DNA from: Mycoplasmataceae bacterium
Lineage (GTDB): Bacteria; Bacillota_I; Bacilli_A; Mycoplasmatales; Mycoplasmoidaceae
Length of the DNA stretch: 6,894 nucleotides
Assembly (NCBI GenBank): GCA_020024735.1
Contig: JAHHTI010000055.1
Coordinates: 1-6,894 of the forward strand
Direction of reading: 5' to 3'
In this document: positions 1 to 6,834 of the stretch, one piece after another
Layout: each line of letters starts with the position of its first letter
How positions within the stretch are numbered: position 1 is the stretch's first letter
Notes under the pieces: generated by a model
Databases searched by the model: none
Seen by the model: only the letters and a program-made list of their open reading frames with translations
Told to the model about the DNA's origin: nothing
Position numbers and translations under genes: made by a program

Positions 1-369
1 AAACACTATTTAAAAGAATGCTTTAGTTTTTTACCACCCAAATTTATTACTACCCATTTAGCCTCATGGGAAAAAACCGATCTTAAAAACTTGAAGAAAT
101 GTGATGCCTTATTATTACAACAAAGATTATGTAGTTATCAAATAGCCATTGAAAGCACTGAAGATATCACCTTTGCTATTAATACAGGTGGGGGTATTAA
201 TTTAAAAGCCATTAACCCTAATACTTATGAATCAACCATCAAAAATTTATATTTTATCGGTGAAGTATTAGATTTGAATCCCCGAACCAACGGATTCAAT
301 ATTACCACTTGTTATGCTTCTGCTAATCAATGTATGGAAGGGATTGCTAAGAAAACTTCTTTAAAATAG
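1..369 (+). CDS. C-terminal part of a BaiN/HI0933-family NAD(P)/FAD-dependent oxidoreductase (5' end outside window)
   Basis: The frame is open from base 1 to the TAG at 367-369, giving the last 122 residues; the family is usually about 400 residues, so roughly two thirds lies upstream. An in-frame TTG at 91 is internal, because coding sequence continues before it. Visible signature: INTGGGINLKAINPNTYEST followed by NLYFIGEVLDLNP and TNGFNITTCYASA. This matches the C-terminal FAD-binding block of the family, usually written TxGGVxxxEIxPxTMESK, GLYFxGEVLD and GGYNLQxAxxSG. From family knowledge, these are cytosolic flavoproteins that fold like other two-dinucleotide-binding-domain oxidoreductases; the true substrate is mostly unknown and names such as BaiN or aminoacetone oxidase are provisional. 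Its one visible Trp is TGG, unlike the all-TGA genes downstream. No hairpin terminator is visible between its stop and the tRNA promoter, so read-through into the tRNA unit is possible. Confidence 0.88.
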   Translation, partial: KHYLKECFSFLPPKFITTHLASWEKTDLKNLKKCDALLLQQRLCSYQIAIESTEDITFAINTGGGINLKAINPNTYESTIKNLYFIGEVLDLNPRTNGFNITTCYASANQCMEGIAKKTSLK

Positions 370-403
370 TTATCTCTTTTCATCTAAAAGTAAAAAAATC
401 ATA

Positions 404-409
404 TATAAT
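404..409 (+). promoter_or_regulatory. -10 box of the tRNA-Gly promoter
   Basis: A perfect TATAAT lies 15 bp upstream of the first tRNA base, predicting a transcript start near 415-417 and a leader of about 8-10 nt. No convincing TTGACA lies 16-19 bp upstream; the best candidates are T-rich (TTTTCA at 377-382, too far away). Dependence on the -10 box alone is common in mycoplasmas. Confidence 0.6.
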
Positions 410-424
410 GTTAAGGATGTTAAT

Positions 425-498
425 GCAGGTGTAGTTCAATGGTAGAACGCAACCTTGCCAAGGTCGAGACGTGGGTTCGATTCCCATCACCTGCTCCA
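425..498 (+). tRNA. tRNA-Gly(GCC), CCA end encoded
   Basis: A full cloverleaf of 74 nt can be drawn. The acceptor stem is GCAGGTG (425-431) with CACCTGC (488-494), seven perfect pairs. The D arm is GTTC/GAAC around AATGGTA. The anticodon loop TTGCCAA (455-461) has anticodon GCC at 457-459, reading GGC and GGU. The variable loop is AGAC (467-470). The T arm is GTGGG/CCCAT around TTCGATT (476-482). The discriminator is T495 and CCA is encoded at 496-498. The anticodon stem CAACC/GGTCG (450-454/462-466) has one A·C mismatch at the 28:42 position; the other four pairs are Watson-Crick. A dedicated GCC isoacceptor implies that a second Gly tRNA (UCC) exists elsewhere for GGA/GGG. Confidence 0.95.
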
Positions 499-505
499 TT
501 ATGAT

Positions 506-533
506 AAAAAACCTAGTTCGTCTAGGTTTTTTT
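506..533 (+). terminator. Rho-independent terminator after tRNA-Gly
   Basis: AAAAAACCTAG (506-516) pairs with CTAGGTTTTTT across a TTCGT loop (517-521), followed by a run of seven T (527-533). It begins 8 bp after the CCA end, so the tRNA is a monocistronic unit. The CCTAG/CTAGG core supplies the G-C pairs; the A/T flanks extend the stem. Confidence 0.85.
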
Positions 534-622
534 CTTTCTCTACCTTATATATTGGTGATTATTGATATTTTTGGTTATTTAAGGGAGAAAAACTATTATT
601 AATAATAATAAGAAGGAAATTT

Positions 623-703
623 ATGTGGAATTTTGCCTTAAAAACAAGGAAAAACCCACTTTATTTAAGAGAGTGAGAGAAAAAAATAAAAAAAATTATT
701 TAA
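623..703 (+). other. Doubtful 26-codon small ORF in the spacer
   Basis: ATG at 623 is preceded by a good Shine-Dalgarno-like AGAAGGA (611-617) at 5 nt spacing. The frame runs to TAA at 701-703 if TGA at 674 is Trp. The peptide begins MWNFALKTRKNPLYLREW and continues as a Lys/Ile-rich tail, so it would be small and strongly basic. No clear promoter is seen just upstream, and its end runs into the A-tract and the promoter of the next gene. It could be a leader peptide, a remnant or chance; I recognise no family. Confidence 0.2.
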
Positions 704-739
704 AAAAATATTTTTGCGTATAATATAGTTGTTTATAAT
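680..739 (+). promoter_or_regulatory. Promoter region of the surface-protein gene: A tracts and two TATAAT boxes
   Basis: Two perfect TATAAT hexamers lie at 719-724 and 734-739. For the first, TTATTT at 696-701 gives a 17-bp spacer but is a weak -35. Three A runs precede it: 680-686 (7 A), 688-695 (8 A) and 702-708 (7 A), the last inside the -35/-10 spacer. The A runs may act as an UP element or bend, or as slippage-prone tracts. The predicted leader is about 20-35 nt depending on which box is used. Confidence 0.6.
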
Positions 740-749
740 ACAAACAAAT

Positions 750-756
750 GGAAAGG
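750..756 (+). promoter_or_regulatory. Ribosome binding site that fixes the start at 765
   Basis: GGAAAGG ends 8 nt before the ATG at 765-767. The reading frame is open further upstream to a TTG at 729, but that codon overlaps the promoter, has no ribosome binding site, and would put a polar extension before the signal anchor. ATG 765 is therefore the start. Confidence 0.7.
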
Positions 757-764
757 TAAAAACT

Positions 765-3700
765 ATGAAAAAATCAAGTAAAATAATTTTTAGCTCCGCA
801 TTAGCAGCATTGATGATTGCAGGTACAACTGCTTCTGCTGTAGCTATTTACTATGCAATTAGTAAATCTAAAACTAATAAAACTACTAAATTAAATCAAG
901 CGTTAACTGATACTTCAACAATTACTAAACCATTAGCCGCTAGTAATTTCTTGCCTTCAGAATACATTATTCCACAATTGAATTCTTACAATCCTACATT
1001 CTTTAAGGCAATGGGAATTAATGCATATGGTTTCCAACAAGAAAGCTTAACTAAGAATATAACTAGTGTTTCATTAGTTAATTGTGATGATGAAAATGGA
1101 ACTGCTGATTTAAGAGTTACTTATAGAGGTAAATTCAAAGATACTTACATTCCTGTAGTTGGTTTCTTAAAGAAAGCTGATGCACTTACTGATTTAGAAA
1201 TGACTATCAACCAAGATTTTAAAAGAGCTATTCCTTCATACTTTTATTCTTCTCCTGAAATCCTTAACCAACTAAAAGACTCTATTCAATGTATTGATCA
1301 ACCACTAAATCATGGTGAATTAAAATTATCTATCCCTTATGCTAATGACGATAATTCTGTCTTTGTTTTAAGAGTTGAATATCGTGGTAAAGTAAAAGCC
1401 TTTACTTTAAAGACTGATTACAATACTGAAACTATGTTAAATGCCATTGTTGCTAAAACAAAATATGATATGAATTCTCGAGCAACTCTTTCTGCTTCTG
1501 AATTTATCAATAAATATAACACTATTGATGAACTTTTCAATCCAATTGATGACAAAACACAAAAACCATTACTTTATAATGCAGACCTTTTAAGACTTAA
1601 CCACTATTATAGTGATGATGAAGCTTTATTAGTTTATAAAGTTGCTTATAATGATAAGAGTGTTCAACATAGTATTTCTAACCTTTATACCGATGAACAA
1701 AAACAAGGTATTCAATTTTTCCAAAAAATTGACTATACAACTCCTGCTAATGTTAAATTTAACAATGCATCAATTGATGAATTAAACAACTCTCAATTAA
1801 TGACTAGTGATCAAAAAAGAGCTTGATTACAACAAAACGGATTCTACAATCTAGACACTAGATTAGATATGAATAAAATATTAATTAGTAGAACAACTGA
1901 TGGAAATGTTGGTCTAGAATATATTCCACAAAAAAATTCTGCTCAATCTAGAAGTAGTGGTAGTACATTGGATGCTCCACACTTCACAAAGGACTACGGT
2001 GTTAAACGTTATGATCCTAACAATGTGGAAAAATCTTTAGATGATTCATTAATCCAAACTATTAAAGATTTTAAAGAAGATAAACCATTCCCTGTACCTA
2101 CATCTACTTATTCAAGAGCAGCTGGTGATTTAGCAATTAATGAAAATGATACTGATAAAGAAGTAGAAGCTAAAATTACTGAAGCTTTCAATCAATATTA
2201 TTTAACTGATATGGACACAACAATTGGTACAATTATAAGAAATAAGGAAGCTGTTTTCATTGATAATTTAGTAAATTATAATGTTTCAATGAATTTGGAT
2301 CCTAACATTAATCAAAAAGATTTATTTAACAAATTATTAAATGCTGTTGATCTTCGATATGAATATGCTGTTAAAGATAATCATGTAAGTTATAATTTAC
2401 AATTCACTATTGTTAATGAAAAAGCTTTAGGATTAAAGAAAATCTATTTCCAAGAAACAGACCATGAAAATGCTACTATTAAAGGTTCTTTGGAACCAGG
2501 TGAAAGAATTACTTTTAGTTATGTTTCAGATGATTTATATCAAACTGCTATTTCTAGTAGCAATGGTGGAAAAGCTAGAACTATTGACGAAGGGGAAGAA
2601 GAACAAAAAATGAATCTTGTTCCTATCAGAAGTGAATCTGGTACTTTAGCACCTGCATTTGATGATACTAAGGTTATGTTTGTGGCTAATATGGGTTATC
2701 AAAATGCTTGTGTATTAAATGCTTATGAACCTATTTCATCAAATAGTCTATATTGAGACTTAGTTATTGTTAAACCTGTTTTACCAGATGATTTGAGTAA
2801 AGAACCTCAATATGTTATTGATTACTATAACAAATTAATTGAAGTTGAACAAGCTGCCCAAAATCTTGGAATTGCTGCTGCTGCTGACCTTGCTTTTACT
2901 CTTATTAGTCTTGGTATAACTCTTGCAACGGGAGGTACTGCTGCTTTAACTGTCATCGGAGCTGGATTTGCTGGTTTTATGGCTGTTATGTCTATTCTAG
3001 GTGGAGTTGTTCTTGTTTTAGCAATTGTGGCTTTAATTGTTTTAGCTTTTGTATTGTGAGCATTGGCTGTTCCTCCAATTATCTTAAAATATGAACATGC
3101 ATTAGATACTTCTTACGAAATTCCTGATACAAAATGAGCAACTACTGTAACTGGTTCAAGTGCTTTAAGAGAAGAACCTTTCTTTGATGACCAAATTCAA
3201 GATTCGTTTAAAAACAAAGTAGTTGAAGAATATACTAAAGATAAGGCAGCAAGAGCTGATCAAATGGAATTATTTGAAAACCTTATTAACCAAGATAAAT
3301 CTAGCTTAAGAACAGTTAGTGGTATGTTTGAAAGTACAGTTGATCAAAATCCTGATGTTTCTACTAATGTTAGAATCTTTGATGGTGATATTCAAGCATT
3401 AGCTTATGGTATTTTAAATACTCCTGAATTACTAAGACATTATGGATGAGAAAAAGATCAAGATAAATTACGTGATGCACTTAGAGTAAGTAAAGTAATT
3501 ACTAATTGTGAACCACAAAATATTAGTGGAGCTTTAATTGGTCAAGCAATTACTGATTACAAACCTTTAATTTCTCAACGATTAAATAAGATTAAAGATG
3601 GAATTGGTTCTTCAATGCTAAGTTTATATTGTGAAAAATTAGATGATTTAATGAAGAAGAAAGAAAACTATGGTAATGGTTCATTTAGTAAAGAAATTGG

Positions 3701-5204
3701 TGAAGTAAATGCTTTCATTAATAGTCCAGAATTTGACAATGCTTATCGAATGAGAGCACAAGCTTTCAATACATTAACTGAAGAAGAAATCCAAAAAAAT
3801 ATTCAAGAAGCAAGAGATAATTGAAATGGTACTGGAACAGGTGAAGATCAACTTGGTTTAAAGTATTACTATACAAAAATTAGTAATTCAATGATCGATT
3901 GAAAACAACCTAACAATATTCCTACTAAAGATCAAATTAATGAAACTGCTTATAACATTGATAAAAAAATTCTTGATGGTATTATGCCTAAATATTTAGA
4001 AAACAAAAAAGTTGAACCTATTACAGATACTACTGATGGAAACACTACTGAACAAGCTGCTGCTGAAGCTATGGCTATTGCTGAGGGACAACCAGAAACT
4101 AATAATAGTGATGATAATGATACTAGAAAGACTGTTTCTGAATACTTCCAAAACAGTTTAGGAATTGTTGGTTTAAAAGAAGAATCAGTAATGCCAACAT
4201 TGGTAACTATTTATGAACACAATAACAATAATGTGAGTGAAGTAAATAAAGACTTATTAGTTTCATTTATGCGTTTTGCTCAATATCAAGACTTTAAATA
4301 TGAATACTTAAAACTTGATGAAAAACAACTTAAAGATAAAGTAAATGAAGGTGTTCTTCACTATAATCAAACAATTATTCCTCATCACTTTAATAAACCA
4401 TACCAACATAATTTCTCTTACCAAAATTTAGATGTTGATCAATATCAAATATTAATGAAGTTCTTCTATGATGGTTATGAATATGTTGATGATGCTGGTA
4501 TACCTCATACTTGTAATTTAAGTGGACTTATGAGATTAATTAAATTAGAACCAAAAGGTCATTTCCAAATCAATCTTGCTAAAGATAACTCTATTACAGT
4601 GAGTGCTCTTGATTCAGATGTTACTGGTAATCCAAACTTCCCTGTAAAAGAAAGATTTGACTTTGAAGCTGACTTACCAGGTAAGAAAAATCTTATTTAC
4701 AAAACTAATATTAAGAATATAGTTGACTTTATTCAATATGATGCTAATAGAATTGGTAAAAAAGATCCAGTAATCGGAATTGTTGACTTCATGGATAGAT
4801 ATGGTACTCCTCATACTCCAACAGCTAAACTTTTAGAAGAAAAAAAATTGATTACTAACCAACCAAGAATAGGTGTCTTCTTCCCAAACTTTAGTATTAA
4901 TGGTGTATTTGGTGCAGAAAAAGATCAATATGGTGTTTATCAATTAACAAACCAACTTCCAGGTGGAAAAGGAGCTTCAGGTTCTATTACATGTGGACTT
5001 CCATACATTCACTTCAATATGACTAACATCTTTGCAAATAATGTTCTATCAAATTCAATTGGTTATGATGCAAGTTGATGAGGTGCTCCATGTATTCCAG
5101 GTAGATTGCAACCTTCAGGTATATATCTATTAAATGAATATGTTCATATGTTAGATGCATTCGTTAATCCATTCTATGATGTTCTTCCAAACCCTAATGA
5201 ATAG
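765..5204 (+). CDS. Large membrane-anchored surface protein with lipoprotein-17-like repeats and a central hydrophobic block (1479 aa)
   Basis: One reading frame runs from ATG 765 to TAG 5202-5204, with Trp encoded only by TGA (W354, 664, 765, 791, 895, 1020, 1046, 1438, 1439). Layout by residue: 1-6 basic start MKKSSK; 7-32 hydrophobic signal anchor with no lipobox Cys, so it is probably a transmembrane anchor and not a lipoprotein; about 63-390 degenerate repeats resembling the Lipoprotein_17/P35-associated domain (LPSE at 63; LRVTYRGK at 116 and LRVEYRGK at 202); 390-680 mixed polar region; 701-774 hydrophobic Gly/Ala-rich block with no charge between D708 and K775; 790-1070 polar, probably helical; 1085-1120 acidic Thr/Asn/Asp/Ala linker; 1122-1479 C-terminal domain rich in Tyr, Asn and Phe, ending in a WWGAPC-containing segment. 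It is preceded by its own promoter and followed by a terminator, so it is monocistronic. Location at the cell surface is inferred from the anchor and repeats. Function is unknown: adhesin, variable antigen or membrane-inserting protein are all possible, and I recognise no named gene. Confidence 0.9.
951..1724 (+). repeat. Three degenerate protein repeats in the N-terminal ectodomain (lipoprotein-17-like)
   Basis: Within the surface protein, residues about 63-137, 157-220 and 242-320 share an order: a short Ser/Pro-containing helix start (LPSEY, IPSYF, LSASEF), a variable middle, an Asp/Asn-rich turn, then a strand motif (LRVTYRGK at 116-123, LRVEYRGK at 202-209, VYKVAYNDK at 290-298). A weaker fourth copy may run 345-390 (TTDGNVGLEY). 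This pattern resembles the mycoplasma lipoprotein-associated domain PF04200 found in P35-like surface antigens. The repeats are diverged at the DNA level, so recent recombination between them is unlikely. Confidence 0.5.
2865..3086 (+). other. Central hydrophobic block of the surface protein (residues 701-774)
   Basis: The encoded stretch has no charged residue from A/L709 to L774. It can be divided into IAAAADLAFTLISLGITLA (703-721), a TGGT turn, AALTVIGAGFAGFMAVMSIL (726-745), a GG turn, and VVLVLAIVALIVLAFVLWAL (748-767) followed by AVPPIIL. That allows two or three membrane spans; GxG and small-residue spacing (G732, G734, G737) is typical of close helix packing. With two spans the C-terminal half returns outside; with three it is cytoplasmic. 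A membrane-inserting hairpin as in alpha-helical pore-forming proteins is a structural analogy only. Confidence 0.75.
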
Positions 5205-5234
5205 GCAATAATTTCTCCTAATTTAGTCTTATTC

Positions 5235-5275
5235 AAAAAAACACTTTCTTTTTAAAAGAAGGTGTTTTTATTTTG
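5235..5275 (+). terminator. Rho-independent terminator after the surface-protein gene
   Basis: AAAAACACTTTCTTTT (5237-5252) pairs with AAAAGAAGGTGTTTTT (5254-5269) through 16 pairs, one a U·G wobble, with a minimal loop that would open to a few bases. A T-rich tail follows (TTTTTATTTT). It lies 30 bp after the TAG. The A run on the left means it could also stop transcripts arriving from the right. Confidence 0.85.
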
Positions 5276-5316
5276 TTACGGATCATCTTTATATCACCAT
5301 AGAAAATCTATTGAAT

Positions 5317-5424
5317 TATGCAAAATCCTATTAGTTTTTTTAAAAAAATATGCAAAATCCTATGGTTTTATTAAAAAATATGCAAAATCCTATTAGTTTT
5401 TTAAAAAAGATATGCAAAATCCTA
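5317..5424 (+). repeat. Four phased direct repeats TATGCAAAATCCTA upstream of the ATPase gene
   Basis: Exact copies of TATGCAAAATCCTA start at 5317, 5349, 5379 and 5411, spaced 32, 30 and 32 bp. Copies 1 and 3 extend to TATGCAAAATCCTATTAG; copy 2 continues TATGG and copy 4 continues TAAAAA. The linkers are T-run/A-run blocks: T7A7 at 5335-5348 and T6A6 at 5397-5408 are perfect palindromes. Thirty-one bp is about three turns of B-DNA, so all copies face the same side. The last copy lies where the -35 of the ATPase promoter would be. A multi-site operator is the simplest reading. A possible degenerate extra copy (CATAGAAAATCTATTGA, 5298-5314) is out of phase. Confidence 0.85.
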
Positions 5425-5433
5425 AAAAACATA

Positions 5434-5450
5434 TATGATTAATGTAAGGA
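5434..5450 (+). promoter_or_regulatory. Putative -10 box and ribosome binding site of the ATPase gene
   Basis: TATGAT at 5434-5439 is one mismatch from TATAAT and lies 17 bp after the first six bases (TATGCA) of the fourth repeat. AAGGA at 5446-5450 is a good Shine-Dalgarno sequence 10 nt before the ATG at 5461. The leader would be very short, about 15 nt. If this promoter is right, a protein bound to the fourth repeat would cover the -35 region. Confidence 0.45.
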
Positions 5451-5460
5451 TATATAATTT

Positions 5461-6834
5461 ATGGATAATTTTATTTATAAAAGAGATTTTGAAGATGAAA
5501 TAGAAAGATGATACACAGGGGTTAGAAATGACTGTGCTTTAATTGTAACTGGTGCACGTCAAGTAGGGAAAACAACCGGGATTATTAATTGAGCGCAACG
5601 TATGGGAAGAAAACTAACTGTTTTTGACTTTAGTAAACATCCGCAATATATTGAACCTATTTGCAATGCTTCTTCGTCTGAACAAGTGTTACAAATAGTA
5701 TCAGAAGCTTTATCTAAAAAGCAAACTGATATCGATGTCTTGTTCTTGGATGAGATCCAAATGCATCCTGATTCGTTATTCCTTTCACGAATCTTTAAAA
5801 ATCAAAAGGTTAAATTAATTTGTAGTGGTAGTCTATTAGGTACTAAATTATCAATTAATGCTAAAAGAACTGATGTAGGTTCTAAAGCGTATTTGCAAGT
5901 TTATCCATTAAACTTCAAGGAATTTTTAACTTGAATTGGTAATGAAATGAAATTGGAATTAATTGATGATGCTTATAACAATATGACACAATTAAGTTCA
6001 CAATTACATAATGAATTAATGCAATTATTCTATAAATTTTTGATTATTGGAGGGATGCCAAAGGTCGTTGCTACATATATTAATGAAGGGATGGCTATTA
6101 CCCAAAATGTTTATGATCGTAAACATGAAATTTATCAATGCTATGTGAATGATAATCAAGCATCTTTCTATGGCTATGACAAGTATCGACAAGAAACTAT
6201 TAAAACGATTGATCTTATCTTTAATAAGATTGATACCTTTGTGATTCAACCGGAAAGTAGAAGGTTTATCATTTCTGAAATCAATAAAAATTTTCGTTAT
6301 TCTAATATTGAAGTCCCTTTACATATTCTTAAAAATAGTAATATTGCACTATGCGCTAATGAAGTTGAAATACCACAATTCCCCTTAAGTCACCATATCT
6401 CAGAAACACAATTCAAACTTTATTATAGTGATGTAGGGTTATTAACCTCTAAGTTAAGATTAGATTACACCAAACTTATTTCTTTTTTAGAAGAAAATAC
6501 TAATCCCTCAATATGAGGTGGGGTGGTGGAAAATTATGTCGCTCAAGAATTACAAAGTAACCAATTATATTATTGAAAAGGATACTTAAAATCTAAGAAC
6601 AGATATGAAATAGATTTTTTATTACAATCATCAAAGGATGGATCTATTATTCCGTGTGAAGTTAAATCTCATGTTAAGCGACACAAGCACGCTACTTCTT
6701 TAAATGCTTATATTAATGAATATAAACCTAAATTTGTTTTATGTATCGGACCAAATAACTTTGCTATTAAAGATAATAAATACTATATACCTTTGTATGC
6801 TATTTATAAACTAAAACAAGACTTTGATTTATAG
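5461..6834 (+). CDS. AAA_14 / DUF4143-family ATP-binding protein (457 aa)
   Basis: The frame runs from ATG 5461 to TAG 6832-6834, with Trp always TGA (W17, 44, 158, 352, 372). The N-terminal ATPase domain has a Walker A (GARQVGKTT, 31-39), a Walker B (LFLDEIQ, 94-100) and a sensor-like strand KLICSGSLLG (118-127), followed by VYPLNFKEFLTW (about 147-158), the usual end of the AAA_14 core. The middle holds the IIGGMPKVV motif typical of the family. The C-terminal DUF4143 part has WGGVVENYVAQEL (352-364), YEIDFLL (382-388) and CEVKS (399-403). The E357, D385 and ExK (E400, K402) pattern fits a PD-(D/E)xK nuclease-like fold. Length is normal and no key motif is missing, so it is probably intact. 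These cytosolic ATPases are widespread, often multicopy, and of unknown role. Compared with the surface protein it uses more GGG, GCG, CCG and CGA codons, which hints at a different history or lower expression. It is separated from its upstream neighbour by a terminator and the repeat array. Confidence 0.93.

Noticed and set aside
594..607. TATTATTAATAATA palindrome as an operator
   Set aside because: It is pure A/T low complexity in an A/T-rich spacer, with no placement relative to a promoter that would give it meaning.
729..764. Upstream TTG start for the surface-protein gene
   Set aside because: It overlaps the promoter boxes, has no ribosome binding site, and would place 12 extra residues before a standard signal anchor starting MKKSSK.
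765..860. Lipoprotein signal peptide
   Set aside because: No Cys follows the hydrophobic segment; the first Cys is at residue 107, so lipid attachment is not supported.
1824..3902. A decayed gene or cluster of short genes caused by in-frame stops
   Set aside because: Every interruption is TGA in one constant frame, with no TAA or TAG and no frameshift until 5202; this is tryptophan under code 4.
5070..5100. Cholesterol-dependent cytolysin-like Trp-rich loop in the C-terminal segment with WW
   Set aside because: Only the WW pair is shared with the known undecapeptide; the surrounding residues and protein layout do not match.
5317..5424. CRISPR array
   Set aside because: The repeat core is only 14-18 bp, the linkers are similar T/A runs rather than unique spacers, and no cas genes are present.
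6025..6249. 74-residue minus-strand ORF
   Set aside because: It lies wholly opposite the conserved ATPase coding sequence, lacks a ribosome binding site, and is a shadow frame.
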